Notes: a model not told the origin generated them from the letters alone. A stretch of DNA of 20,824 nucleotides from Litorivicinus sp965656605 (GCA_965656605.1 CBFHLC010000037.1:1-20824), one strand, 5' to 3'; shown: positions 7,598 through 15,053, counted from the first letter of the stretch. Program-made: numbers and translations.

Positions 7598-8527
7598 ATG
7601 GGACGTCGCAGAAAACCGCGCGGACGGCGGTTCGATGGTGTGTTGCTGTTAGATAAGCCTCAGGGCATTACGTCTAACGCCGCGTTGCAGACCGTAAAAC
7701 GTATTTATAACGCAGACAAAGCGGGTCACACCGGATCGTTGGATCCCTTGGCGACCGGCATGTTGCCGATTCTGTTTGGCGAGGGCACGAAGCTGTCACG
7801 CCTGCTGCTTGAGGCCGACAAGATCTACACGACTGTAGCCAAGCTAGGAGTCACTACTGACTCAGGCGATAGCGACGGTGAAGTGCTCGAAACTAAAGCA
7901 GTTCCCAGCTTTAGTGATGAGCAAATCGAAGCGGTCCTGGCGAGATTTCGCGGTGAAGGCGAGCAGATTCCGAGCATGTTCTCGGCGCTCAAAAAGGACG
8001 GCAAGAAGTTATATGAGTTGGCGCGCGAAGGAATCGAGGTGGAGCGTGAGCCCCGCCCGGTCAATATTTTCGAGCTGACCCTGACCGATCGTGGAGACGA
8101 TTGGTTGGCGCTTAAAGTCCACTGCTCCAAGGGCACTTACGTGCGAACCTTGGTCGAGGACATTGGGCAGGCTTTAGATTGTGGCGCACATGTGGTTGAA
8201 TTGCGCCGCACCGATGTGGCGGGTTTTGATGCTAGCCGCATGGTGACAATGGATCATCTCAACGCATTACGCGATGAGCGCGAGTTTGAGGCGATGGACC
8301 AGCTTTGCGGCCCCATCGAGTCACTGGCGGATCACCTTCCGCGGTTTGAACTTACCGCCGAAGAAGTCAGCTGGATCGTTCAGGGGCAGTCATTGATTAT
8401 CCCTGGCGCACCGACCACAGGTGATCTGGCACTGGTTGATTCCGAAGGGCACCTAGTGGCCTTGGGAGCAATGGCAGACGACGGACGAGTAGGTCCTACC
8501 CGACTGCTAGTAAGTACGGGTCAGTAA
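7598..8527 (+). CDS. truB: tRNA pseudouridine-55 synthase TruB
   Basis: A 309-residue enzyme that converts U55 in the T-loop of tRNAs to pseudouridine. It starts with a basic stretch, then the family motif GVLLLDKPQGITSN (14-27). The catalytic segment GHTGSLDPLATGMLP (43-57) carries nucleophile Asp49. CSKGTYVRTLVEDIG lies in the middle, and a PUA-like C-terminal domain (about 235-309) closes the protein. The start ATG at 7598 follows GAGGACTGA. Length equals that of gammaproteobacterial TruB. It is the last gene before the rpsO leader. Confidence 0.97.
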   Translation: MGRRRKPRGRRFDGVLLLDKPQGITSNAALQTVKRIYNADKAGHTGSLDPLATGMLPILFGEGTKLSRLLLEADKIYTTVAKLGVTTDSGDSDGEVLETKAVPSFSDEQIEAVLARFRGEGEQIPSMFSALKKDGKKLYELAREGIEVEREPRPVNIFELTLTDRGDDWLALKVHCSKGTYVRTLVEDIGQALDCGAHVVELRRTDVAGFDASRMVTMDHLNALRDEREFEAMDQLCGPIESLADHLPRFELTAEEVSWIVQGQSLIIPGAPTTGDLALVDSEGHLVALGAMADDGRVGPTRLLVSTGQ

Positions 8528-8546
8528 TGACCCATAGGTGACTGCA

Positions 8547-8589
8547 AATATGCGCGGTCGCCGGGGCAATAACGCCCTCTAGGCATATT
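8547..8589 (+). promoter_or_regulatory. Structured rpsO leader (possible S15 autoregulatory site)
   Basis: The 80-bp gap before rpsO can fold into a hairpin with closing stem AATATGC (8547-8553)/GCATATT (8583-8589) and an inner GGGGC...GCCCT stem. It ends 5 bases before the strong ribosome-binding site ACAGGAGGA. S15 represses its own mRNA through leader structures in several bacteria. This one has suitable placement, but I cannot show that S15 binds it. A smaller hairpin GGGTCA-GTAA-TGACCC (8518-8533) overlaps the truB stop. Confidence 0.45.
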
Positions 8590-8607
8590 CCACAGGAGGA
8601 AATCGCC

Positions 8608-8877
8608 ATGGCACTAACAGCCGAAGCAAAAGCTGCAATCGTTGAAAAATTCGGTCGCGGTGAAAACGACACAGGTTCACCGGAAGTTCAGGTCGCACTG
8701 TTAACCGCTAACATTCAGGGTCTGCAGGGTCACTTCAAGAGCAACATCCATGATCACCACAGTCGTCGCGGTTTGATCCGTATGGTTAACCAGCGTCGTA
8801 AGTTGCTGGATTACCTAAAGGGCAAGAGCGTTGATCGCTACTCAGCCCTAATCAAAGAGCTAGGCCTACGCCGCTAA
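8608..8877 (+). CDS. rpsO: 30S ribosomal protein S15
   Basis: An 89-residue primary 16S rRNA-binding protein of the small subunit platform. It shows the conserved N-terminal EKFGRGENDTGSPEVQVALL (13-32), the HDHHSRRGL turn (46-55), and C-terminal RRKLLDYLKGKSVDRYSALI (62-81) followed by KELGLRR. Length is exactly that of E. coli S15 including Met. The start has a strong ribosome-binding site (AGGAGG). It lies between truB and pnp as in many gammaproteobacteria, with a hairpin separating it from pnp. Confidence 0.98.
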   Translation: MALTAEAKAAIVEKFGRGENDTGSPEVQVALLTANIQGLQGHFKSNIHDHHSRRGLIRMVNQRRKLLDYLKGKSVDRYSALIKELGLRR

Positions 8878-8890
8878 ATAGCTCTTTAAA

Positions 8891-8918
8891 AAAACGGCCC
8901 GCATGTGCGGGCCGTTTT
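8891..8918. terminator. Bidirectional hairpin between rpsO and pnp
   Basis: AAAACGGCCCGC (8891-8902) and GCGGGCCGTTTT (8907-8918) form a perfect 12-bp stem with a 4-base loop and a T run, right after rpsO. It resembles the attenuating terminator between rpsO and pnp in E. coli. Part of it may also mark the pnp leader region where RNase III/PNPase autoregulation acts in E. coli; that second role is inference. Confidence 0.8.
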
Positions 8919-8938
8919 CGTCAGGAAGGAATGGAAAA

Positions 8939-11020
8939 TTGAGTATTGTAAAAAAATCGTTCGAGTTCGGCGGCCAAACCGTCACGCTCGAAACTGGCCG
9001 CATCGCGCGCCAGGCCGATGGTGCCGTCATGGTCACTATGGGCAAAACCCAACTGCTAGCCACTGTGGTTGCTGCCAAGAGCATGCGTCCCGGTCAGGAC
9101 TTCTTCCCGCTATCAGTTCACTACCAAGAGAAGACCTACGCAGCCGGCCGTATCCCCGGTGGTTTCTTTAAGCGTGAAGGTCGTCCTACAGAAAACGAAA
9201 CACTGATCTCGCGTTTGTGCGACCGTCCGATTCGTCCCCTGTTCCCCAAAGGTTTCATGAATGAAGTGCAGGTTATCCTGACGGTCATGAGCTTGGAGCC
9301 AGGTCGTGACGCGGACACCGCTGCGATGATCGGTCAGTCTGCTGCACTAGCTGTATCAGGCATTCCCTTCAATGGTCCGATCGGTGCTGCCAAAGTTGGC
9401 TTTAGCGATAACGGCGAATACATCCTGAACCCCTCAAAGGCTCAGTTAGAAACGAGCCGCCTAGAGATGGTCGTTGCGGGTACCTCTGACGCGGTCTTGA
9501 TGGTCGAGTCGGAAGCGGAAGAGCTGACCGAAGACCAGATGTTGGGTGCGGTCTTGTTTGCTCACGAAGAGATGCAAGAAACCATCGACGTCATCAAGGC
9601 GTTTGCCTCTGAAGCTGACATCAAGCCGTTCGAGTGGACTGCCCCTGCGGTAGACACCACCTTGGCGGAATTGGTAGCTCCGTTCGCCGAGAAAGTCGCT
9701 GCGGCTTACCGTGTGACTGACAAGATGGAGCGTTACAGCGCATTGAGCGCAATCCGCGCCGAAGCGGTCGCTCAGCTGGTTAACGACACCTACGATGCAG
9801 ACGCAATCGGCTCAGGCATTGCCAAGCTGGAAAAAACAGCGGTTCGTGAAGCGGTCCTAAGCGGTCAGCCACGTATCGACGGTCGTGACCACACGACAGT
9901 TCGTCCGATCAACGTTGAAGTGGGCGTGTTGGATCAGACACACGGCTCATCACTGTTTACCCGTGGTGAAACTCAGGCGATCGTCGCGGCGACCTTGGGT
10001 ACGCTGAAAGACTCGCAGATGATTGATTCGCTGTCGGGCACTTACACCGATCGTTTCATGCTCCACTACAACTTCCCTCCCTTCTCGGTCGGTGAAGCTG
10101 GTTTTATGGGCGGACCTAAGCGTCGCGAAATCGGCCACGGCCGCCTAGCACGTCGCGGCATCCAAGCCGTACTGCCTAGCGAAGAAGATTTCCCATACGC
10201 ATTGCGTGTGGTCAGCGAGATCACCGAGTCCAACGGCTCATCTTCAATGGCATCGGTGTGTGGATCGTCATTGGCTCTGATGGACGCGGGTGTTCCCTTG
10301 CGTGCGCCGGTGGCCGGTATCGCCATGGGCTTGGTCAAAGACGGCGAGCGTTTCGCGGTATTGACCGATATCTTGGGTGACGAAGACCATCTGGGTGACA
10401 TGGACTTCAAAGTGGCCGGTACTGCCGAGGGCGTAACCGCTTTGCAGATGGACATCAAAATCGAAGGTATCAATGAAGAGATCATGGAAACTGCCCTTGA
10501 GCAGGCCATGACTGCCCGTTTGCATATCCTGGACGAGATGAACAAGGTCATCAGCGAGTCGCGCACCGAGTTGGCTGCTACAGCTCCTCGTATGAGCACC
10601 ATGAAGATCGACTCTGACAAGATTCGTGACGTGATCGGTAAGGGTGGCGCAGTCATCCGTGACTTGACTGAAAAGTCAGGCGCATCGATCGATCTGGACG
10701 ACGACGGCACGGTTCGCATCTACGCCGCCAGCCAAGACAGTGCAGACCTAGCCAAGCAGATGATCCTGGCGATCACTGCAGAAGCAGAAGTCGGCACCAT
10801 CTACGAAGGCACGGTTGCGCGTATTGTGGACTTCGGTGCTTTCGTCACCATTCTGCCCGGCAAGGACGGATTGGTTCACATCAGTCAGATCAGCGAAGAG
10901 CGTGTCGAGAAAGTCACGGACTACCTGTCTGAAGGCCAGACCATCAAGGTCAAGGTGCTGGACGTTGACGCGCGTGGTCGCATCAAGCTGTCCATGAAGG
11001 ACATCGAAGCCGAATCGTAA
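8939..11020 (+). CDS. pnp: Polynucleotide phosphorylase (TTG start)
   Basis: A 693-residue phosphorolytic 3'-to-5' exoribonuclease of the RNA degradosome. I chose the TTG at 8939 because AGGAAGGA lies 8 bases before it and the protein then begins MSIVKKSFEFGGQTVTLETG, matching the family; E. coli pnp also uses TTG. An upstream in-frame ATG (8903) lies inside the terminator hairpin. Domains: first RNase PH core (with FFKREGRPTENETLISRLCD), an all-helical domain, a second RNase PH core with the catalytic region GDEDHLGDMDFKVAGT, a KH domain (VIGKGGAVIRDL), and S1 (GTVARIVDFGAFVTILPGKD) ending in RIKLSMKD. It is complete but has a shorter C-terminal tail than E. coli's 711 residues. Confidence 0.97.
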   Translation: MSIVKKSFEFGGQTVTLETGRIARQADGAVMVTMGKTQLLATVVAAKSMRPGQDFFPLSVHYQEKTYAAGRIPGGFFKREGRPTENETLISRLCDRPIRPLFPKGFMNEVQVILTVMSLEPGRDADTAAMIGQSAALAVSGIPFNGPIGAAKVGFSDNGEYILNPSKAQLETSRLEMVVAGTSDAVLMVESEAEELTEDQMLGAVLFAHEEMQETIDVIKAFASEADIKPFEWTAPAVDTTLAELVAPFAEKVAAAYRVTDKMERYSALSAIRAEAVAQLVNDTYDADAIGSGIAKLEKTAVREAVLSGQPRIDGRDHTTVRPINVEVGVLDQTHGSSLFTRGETQAIVAATLGTLKDSQMIDSLSGTYTDRFMLHYNFPPFSVGEAGFMGGPKRREIGHGRLARRGIQAVLPSEEDFPYALRVVSEITESNGSSSMASVCGSSLALMDAGVPLRAPVAGIAMGLVKDGERFAVLTDILGDEDHLGDMDFKVAGTAEGVTALQMDIKIEGINEEIMETALEQAMTARLHILDEMNKVISESRTELAATAPRMSTMKIDSDKIRDVIGKGGAVIRDLTEKSGASIDLDDDGTVRIYAASQDSADLAKQMILAITAEAEVGTIYEGTVARIVDFGAFVTILPGKDGLVHISQISEERVEKVTDYLSEGQTIKVKVLDVDARGRIKLSMKDIEAES

Positions 11021-11035
11021 TTCGGTTTTGAGATG

Positions 11036-11063
11036 AAAAAGCCCGCTCTATGCGGGCTTTTTT
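11036..11063. terminator. Bidirectional terminator shared by pnp and rnfH
   Basis: AAAAAGCCCGC (11036-11046), loop TCTAT, and GCGGGCTTTTT (11052-11062) give a perfect 11-bp stem with T runs on both strands. It ends the plus-strand pnp operon and the minus-strand ratA-rnfH operon. The last codons of rnfH (KKPA and stop) are encoded inside the hairpin. Confidence 0.9.
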
Positions 11064-11344
11064 GTGTCGGTCTTGGCTGCTCGATTACGTCGAGCCTCTT
11101 TGGGATCGATCAGCAGTGGGCGATAGATCTCAACCCTATCGCCGTCCTTAAGCTCACGCTCAGTCGGTTTTTTTTCGGCTTTGCTCCAAACCCCAGCCTT
11201 GTAATCGGCCAGATCAATGTCGGGAAAGTGTTGCTCGATTCCTGATTGCTGAACGGCTTGATCCAGGGTGGTGCCCTCGGCCACATCCATCGCCAGAATT
11301 TTCTGCTTTTCAGGCGTGGCGTAGGCCACTTCAATTCGGATCAT
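11048..11344 (-). CDS. rnfH: RnfH/RatB family ubiquitin-like protein
   Basis: A 98-residue member of the RnfH (UPF0125, RatB) family, which has a beta-grasp ubiquitin-like fold. The core is IRIEVAYATPEKQKILAMDV (2-21), then GTTLDQAVQQSGI and LKDGDRVEIYRPLLIDPKEA, the latter being the family hallmark, followed by a basic tail. The biochemical role is unsettled. The name comes from rnf operons in other bacteria, but most members sit next to ratA, as here. Its start overlaps the ratA stop by 4 bases (ATGA), so the two are translationally coupled. Confidence 0.9.
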   Translation of the reverse strand: MIRIEVAYATPEKQKILAMDVAEGTTLDQAVQQSGIEQHFPDIDLADYKAGVWSKAEKKPTERELKDGDRVEIYRPLLIDPKEARRNRAAKTDTKKPA

Positions 11345-11772
11345 CCGTACACCTCGTCTGCGCGGTCGCAGAACGCCTGAACCATGGTGTTGGCTACCTG
11401 GGTAAAGATCGGACCCAGCGCCATCGCGGTCAGTTTACCGCCCATGTCAAAGCTTAGATTTAGCGATACCTGGCAGGCATCGTCGCCCTTGGCTTGAAAC
11501 AACCATTCACCATGGAAATGCCGGAATGGGCCTTCAACCAGTCCTAGCTCGATTCGCTCGGGGCGTTTGCGCTGGTTTCGGGTAGTGAACGCGTGGCGCA
11601 GCCGTCCTTTGGCCAGCGACAACTCGGCCACCATTACCTCATCGCTTTGCTCTTTGATCGTCGCGTCGGCGCACCAGGGTAGAAAATCAGGGTAATTCTC
11701 GACCTGATCCACCAGGTCAAACATCTTCTCGGCGCTGTGGAAGACCAGCGCCGTTTTGGCAATATTTTTCAT
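11341..11772 (-). CDS. ratA: RatA / COQ10-like START-domain protein
   Basis: A 143-residue SRPBCC (START/Bet v1-like) protein. The segment SAEKMFDLVDQVENYPDFLP (12-31) followed by WC is diagnostic of the RatA/Coq10 family. In E. coli RatA is reported to hinder 70S formation, while mitochondrial Coq10 relatives bind ubiquinone; which role applies here is unknown. I prefer the ATG at 11772 (MKNIAKTALVFHSAEKMF), which matches the family start. The frame can be extended six codons to 11790. It is divergent from smpB with only 55 bp between the starts, the same neighbourhood as in E. coli, though bamE is missing here. Confidence 0.9.
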   Translation of the reverse strand: MKNIAKTALVFHSAEKMFDLVDQVENYPDFLPWCADATIKEQSDEVMVAELSLAKGRLRHAFTTRNQRKRPERIELGLVEGPFRHFHGEWLFQAKGDDACQVSLNLSFDMGGKLTAMALGPIFTQVANTMVQAFCDRADEVYG

Positions 11773-11827
11773 GGCGCGAGTGTACCTCAAAGCCCCAATC
11801 GGTTGTATTTGGGGTATTCTGCGTCCA

Positions 11828-12304
11828 ATGGTAAAAAAATCTCAAAAAGGCGGCATGCCCGCTATCGCTCGCAACAAACGTGCAAGCTTCGAATATCATT
11901 TAGATGAGAAATTCGAGGCAGGCTTGGTCCTGCAAGGCTGGGAAGTTAAAAGCGCCCGGGCCGGTAAAGTGCAGCTGACCGATACCTACGTCATCATGCG
12001 CGACGGTGAGGCCTTTTTGCTGAACGCCCATATCCAGCCTCTCACTACCGCATCGACCCACGTCGTCGCCGATCCCGAGCGCACACGTAAGCTGCTGCTG
12101 CATCGCAAAGAATTAGGCAAGATTCATGCAGCTTTGGGCAACAAAGGCCGTGCCTGCGTTGCTACCAGCATGTATTGGAAAGGCAAGAACATCAAAGTCG
12201 AAGTGGCTTTGGCGACGGGTAAAAAGCAACACGACAAGCGCGATACCGAGAAAGAGCGCGATTGGAATCGTGAAAAGGGTCGGATCCTACGCCACAACCG
12301 CTAG
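11828..12304 (+). CDS. smpB: SsrA-binding protein SmpB
   Basis: A 158-residue protein that binds the tRNA-like part of tmRNA and carries it into the A site of stalled ribosomes. It has the family start ARNKRASFEYHLDEKFEAGL (14-33), then LQGWEVKSARAGKVQL, the GKNIKVEVALATGKKQHDKR segment, and the basic C-terminal tail (RDTEKERDWNREKGRILR) that fills the empty mRNA channel. I chose the ATG at 11828; the frame continues upstream to 11756 but would overlap ratA. Its RNA partner ssrA is 2.4 kb downstream. The stop overlaps the next, convergent gene by 4 bases. Confidence 0.97.
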   Translation: MVKKSQKGGMPAIARNKRASFEYHLDEKFEAGLVLQGWEVKSARAGKVQLTDTYVIMRDGEAFLLNAHIQPLTTASTHVVADPERTRKLLLHRKELGKIHAALGNKGRACVATSMYWKGKNIKVEVALATGKKQHDKRDTEKERDWNREKGRILRHNR

Positions 12305-12717
12305 GGGTGTTGGCACGGCTGGCCTTCCGCAAAACGAGTCGCCGCCTCGGGCACTCGCTCACCCCCCACGCGCTGATGTAAATCAATGACCTGTCGTGGC
12401 GGCTGGGTTAGCTGGAAACTGTTCACCAAGCGCTGCGAATCCCAGGTTAGCATCACACCTTGCGCGGTATACCCCAGGGATACTCCATCCGGCAGCGGCG
12501 TGCTGCAACTGACTCGACGTAATTCGCCATCAAACTGCAGCTGAATTGAGCGGTATTCCAGTGTTTGGGTGACCGCCAAGTTACGGTCTAAATCCAACAC
12601 AACTCGCAGGCGATCCTCGTACCCATGACTGCGCACATCCAGTACGACCCAAGGCTGCGCAATCGCAGTTTGGGCGCTGAAAAGCAGTGCGGCGGTTAGA
12701 GCGGAAAACTTCAACAT
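12301..12717 (-). CDS. Secreted protein, possibly AMIN-like
   Basis: A 138-residue predicted periplasmic protein of unknown function. From the ATG at 12717 it has a classic signal peptide (MLKFSALTAALLFSAQTAIA, cleavage after AIA). The mature part contains VVLDVRSHGYEDRLRVVLDL and a second half ending in FQLTQPPRQVIDL, an arrangement resembling AMIN domains (as in AmiC and PilQ) that bind cell-wall or pilus components. This is only a pattern match. Two cysteines (in RRVSCSTP and near the end, GQPCQHP) could form a disulfide. A TTG two codons upstream (12723) is an alternative start. No neighbour hints at a pathway. Confidence 0.6.
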   Translation of the reverse strand: MLKFSALTAALLFSAQTAIAQPWVVLDVRSHGYEDRLRVVLDLDRNLAVTQTLEYRSIQLQFDGELRRVSCSTPLPDGVSLGYTAQGVMLTWDSQRLVNSFQLTQPPRQVIDLHQRVGGERVPEAATRFAEGQPCQHP

Positions 12718-12767
12718 ATTCAAATAAGTGTCTGTGATACGCTACAGGTAACACAAATTGAGCGGCA

Positions 12768-13754
12768 ATGGCTAATTATCTGTTAAAGCGCGGGAAACTT
12801 TGGTGGGTTCAACGCAAGTTTCCAGTTGATGTCAAAGACGAGTTAGGGGTTTTCTTTCGAAAATCCTTAGGGACGGCTGATCCTGTCGAAGCACAGCAGC
12901 GTTTGCCTGCGCGCTTGTTAGAGTTCGATCAGTTGGTTCAATCGGTCAGGCGGGGTCGCGATGATGGCGATTTGTTCGATACCGCCGATGAGCAACTCAA
13001 TCTGGCCCAAATGATGGCCAAGTACCAATCTCAAGTATTGTCGGTGCTGTCGAATGCGGCACAGCGCCGTCACATCCGTGTGTTAGAGGGTTACGGCCAA
13101 TTCGTGGGATTGGATCTGCCGGCGCCTCAATTGGTGGCGCGATCCAAGCACACCGTCGAACAATGGCTACTGCCGAAATACGGCCATACCGATGCCGGTC
13201 GACGCTCTTTAAATGTATTGATTGCCTTTTTTGAGTGGATTGTAGGCAGTGGGTATTTGCCGCCGCCGAATCCTTTTGCTGGTTTCCGAATCAAACCGGT
13301 CAAGTCCGTGACCGTATCGCGCAAGGCGTGGACCGAGGCTGACTTGGATCGGGTATTAGAAAGCCTAGTAAGTGAAGTCGAGACACCCTCCAATGTGCTG
13401 GCACGGGATAACGCCTGGCGACTCGCGTGGGTCGTATTGCTAGGTCATCTAAGCGGCGAGACTTTGCACGACATCTGCGAGGCCAAATTAGGCCAGTCCT
13501 TTACCAAGCTGAATGGTGAGTGGTTGCAGGTACGCAGTGCCTGGCAAGAAGAGGATCCTTTTTGGGTGCCCGGTTTGTCTCCAGGTGGCCCCGATCTACG
13601 CCGCTCTTGGCAGCTTCAGAAGGCCTTTGGTCGGCGCCTTAAGGCCCATCAAAGGGGGCTGACTTACACCGGCCTGCGCTTGTGCGCAGAGCAGGGCGTG
13701 CCGCTGGATCACGCTAAGTGGTTAACGCGTCTAGCGGCGGTGACGCTGGATTAG
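12768..13754 (+). CDS. Tyrosine-recombinase-like protein lacking catalytic residues
   Basis: A 328-residue protein whose N-terminus (YLLKRGKLWWVQRKFPVDVK, 4-23, then KSLGTADPVEAQQR) looks like the DUF6538 domain found at the start of some phage integrases. A SAM-like region (about 80-175) and a damaged catalytic domain follow. Where active enzymes have GxRxxE it has GHLSGE (226-231, Arg replaced by Leu). Where they have HxLR it has TGLR (301-304). The protein ends before a clear second His or the Tyr nucleophile. The frame is intact over almost 1 kb, so it may be a retained DNA-binding protein rather than debris. It lies between smpB and ssrA, a hot spot for integration, so it may be the remnant of an older element. 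Its stop overlaps the ppnP stop. Confidence 0.6.
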   Translation: MANYLLKRGKLWWVQRKFPVDVKDELGVFFRKSLGTADPVEAQQRLPARLLEFDQLVQSVRRGRDDGDLFDTADEQLNLAQMMAKYQSQVLSVLSNAAQRRHIRVLEGYGQFVGLDLPAPQLVARSKHTVEQWLLPKYGHTDAGRRSLNVLIAFFEWIVGSGYLPPPNPFAGFRIKPVKSVTVSRKAWTEADLDRVLESLVSEVETPSNVLARDNAWRLAWVVLLGHLSGETLHDICEAKLGQSFTKLNGEWLQVRSAWQEEDPFWVPGLSPGGPDLRRSWQLQKAFGRRLKAHQRGLTYTGLRLCAEQGVPLDHAKWLTRLAAVTLD

Positions 13755-14029
13755 GCGTAGTGGCAAAGGTATGCGGTGGGCTCGCTGACCTGAACATCGA
13801 AGTCTTGATTCGCAGGGACTTCAAAGGATTGGCCCGCTTCAAAGGTGATGAAAGCTTCGTCGGACTCTCGCTTGATCGTCAATGCGCCCGAAATGACGGT
13901 CATGGTTTCGTGTTTGCTGGTGTCAAACACGTAGGTGCCTGGCTGCATCACGCCGGCTGACTGTGTGCCTGCGCTGTTTTCAAAGCCAATCGACATCACG
14001 TGATCGTTGAAATAGGTGTTTACTTGCAT
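13751..14029 (-). CDS. ppnP: Pyrimidine/purine nucleoside phosphorylase PpnP
   Basis: A 92-residue single-domain cupin of the DUF1255 family. The E. coli enzyme (YaiE) splits many nucleosides with phosphate into base and ribose 1-phosphate. The pattern fits closely: NTYFNDHVMSIGFENSAGTQ (4-23), SAGVMQPGTYVFDT, the highly conserved EMTVISGAL-type strand (here ETMTVISGALTI), FEAGQSFEVPANQDFDVQV, and the end EPTAYLCHY. Start ATG 14029 is preceded by AGGAGAGCCCC. It is convergent with the recombinase-like gene (4-bp overlap) and divergent from the DUF3833 gene. Confidence 0.93.
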   Translation of the reverse strand: MQVNTYFNDHVMSIGFENSAGTQSAGVMQPGTYVFDTSKHETMTVISGALTIKRESDEAFITFEAGQSFEVPANQDFDVQVSEPTAYLCHYA

Positions 14030-14060
14030 GGGGCTCTCCTGTGTGCGGCGGGTACGATAC

Positions 14061-14072
14061 TCAATATATTGA
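14061..14072. promoter_or_regulatory. 12-bp palindrome between ppnP and the DUF3833 gene
   Basis: TCAATATATTGA is a perfect palindrome in the 74-bp gap between two divergent genes, so it could be an operator or overlapping AT-rich promoter elements. AT-rich palindromes of this length also occur by chance. Confidence 0.25.
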
Positions 14073-14103
14073 ACTTTTGCGCGTGTGGCGGCACTGACAA
14101 CCT

Positions 14104-14628
14104 ATGAAAATACTTTTAGTGGTGCTGAGCTTGGTGCTTGGTGGGTGTGCCGGTATTGATGGGGCACGGGCCTTGGATCAATCGCCAGCCTTAGATTTAT
14201 TCAGCTTTTTTGATGGCACAGTTCAGGCGACGGGGATTGTTCAGGATCGCGGCGGCAATGTGATTCAACGTTTCGATGTGGCGATTGAAGGCACAGTGCA
14301 GGGCGATCGATTGGTGCTGGACGAGACCTTTACCTATCTGCAGGGTGAGGGGCCGACAAGCCGTGTGTGGACTATCGACCGCACCGATAGGGGGTATGTG
14401 GGGTCGGCGACTGATATTCCGGGGCCTGCGATCGGGCAGAGTTTCGGAAATGCTTTGAATTGGGCCTATGTGATGGACCTACCGGTGGGCGATCGGAGTT
14501 TCAAGGTGAAATTTGATGATTGGTTTTGGGCGCTGGACGAGCGGCGCCTAATCAACCGCTCGAGTCTGTCCAAGTTTGGGCTGCGTCTGGCCGAGGTCAC
14601 CTTGTATATGGAACGTGTTGAACGATAG
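14104..14628 (+). CDS. DUF3833 family lipoprotein
   Basis: A 174-residue putative lipoprotein. The signal peptide MKILLVVLSLVLGGC has lipobox LGGC with Cys15, and the next residue (Ala) is compatible with outer-membrane sorting. The rest follows the DUF3833 pattern: DLFSFFDGTVQATGIVQDRG (36-55), an RxW strand (SRVWTIDRTDRG), GSATDIPGPAIGQSFGNALN, VKFDDWFWALDERRLINRSS and KFGLRLAEVTLY. Function is unknown; members are often near envelope or fatty-acid genes in marine gammaproteobacteria. There is no strong Shine-Dalgarno sequence (GACAACCT before the ATG). It is the last gene before the ssrA promoter. Confidence 0.8.
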   Translation: MKILLVVLSLVLGGCAGIDGARALDQSPALDLFSFFDGTVQATGIVQDRGGNVIQRFDVAIEGTVQGDRLVLDETFTYLQGEGPTSRVWTIDRTDRGYVGSATDIPGPAIGQSFGNALNWAYVMDLPVGDRSFKVKFDDWFWALDERRLINRSSLSKFGLRLAEVTLYMERVER

Positions 14629-14631
14629 TCC

Positions 14632-14660
14632 TTGGCGTTTGCCTAGATCGGGCTCATACT
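14632..14660 (+). promoter_or_regulatory. ssrA promoter
   Basis: TTGGCG (14632-14637) and CATACT (14655-14660) are spaced by 17 bp. The -10 box ends 8 bases before the mature tmRNA 5' end at 14669. Each box matches four of six consensus positions. It starts just after the DUF3833 stop codon. Confidence 0.6.
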
Positions 14661-14668
14661 TACCCCAT

Positions 14669-15029
14669 GGGGACGCACTGGTTTCGACGCCGGTGACAAA
14701 ACCTTTCGTGCATGCCGAGCGGTTCCAACAGCGTTCGTAAATCCAACTGATGGGCTTTGTTAGCATAACTGCCAACGACGAAAACTACGCTCTAGCCGCT
14801 TAAAGGTTAGACTGCAAAGCTTGCTCGGCTCTGGGTGGGTGGCGCAGTAAATTACAGAGCCTCGCGTGGAGTACCTGGTCCGGGGACAAAGCGTTAAAAC
14901 GAAATGGACTCGCCCCATGCTTCCTGGCCTTCGGACAGCGGACGGGTTAACTTCAAAGAATGGCCTAAGCATGTAGACCGGTAGGCAGAGTGCCGACGGA
15001 CGCGGGTTCAATTCCCGCCGTCTCCACCA
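14669..15029 (+). ncRNA. ssrA: Transfer-messenger RNA (tmRNA)
   Basis: A one-piece tmRNA of 361 nt. The 5' end GGGGACG pairs with CGTCTCC near the 3' end to form the acceptor stem (one G-T pair). The T-arm GCGGGTTCAATTCCCGC and terminal CCA (15027-15029) are present. The tag frame begins at GCC (14771) and reads A-N-D-E-N-Y-A-L-A-A followed by TAA (14801-14803), the same tag as in E. coli. tmRNA with SmpB frees stalled ribosomes and marks the unfinished protein for proteolysis. The last 14 bases of the gene, plus one base after it, form the attachment site of the element that follows. Because the repeat restores them, the RNA is intact. Confidence 0.97.
14771..14803 (+). CDS. tmRNA proteolysis-tag reading frame
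   Basis: This is the ten-codon mRNA-like frame inside tmRNA. The resume codon is GCC at 14771, and the stop is TAA. The encoded tag ANDENYALAA ends in LAA, the signal recognised by ClpXP/ClpAP in gammaproteobacteria. Confidence 0.93.
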   Translation, partial: ANDENYALAA

Positions 15030-15030
15030 A
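15016..15030 (+). repeat. attL core of the ssrA element
   Basis: CGCCGTCTCCACCAA covers the 3' end of ssrA plus one base. It occurs again as an exact direct repeat at 19655-19669. Together with the adjacent integrase this marks the left junction of an integrated element. Confidence 0.88.
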
Positions 15031-15053
15031 ATTGGAATCCAACGAGATTTAAC

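Noticed and set aside
8903..8938. Upstream ATG start for pnp
   Set aside because: It lies inside the rpsO-pnp terminator stem, has no ribosome-binding site, and the added residues are not in the family; TTG at 8939 fits better.
11756..11827. Longer smpB start
   Set aside because: It would overlap ratA, and the extra residues do not belong to SmpB.
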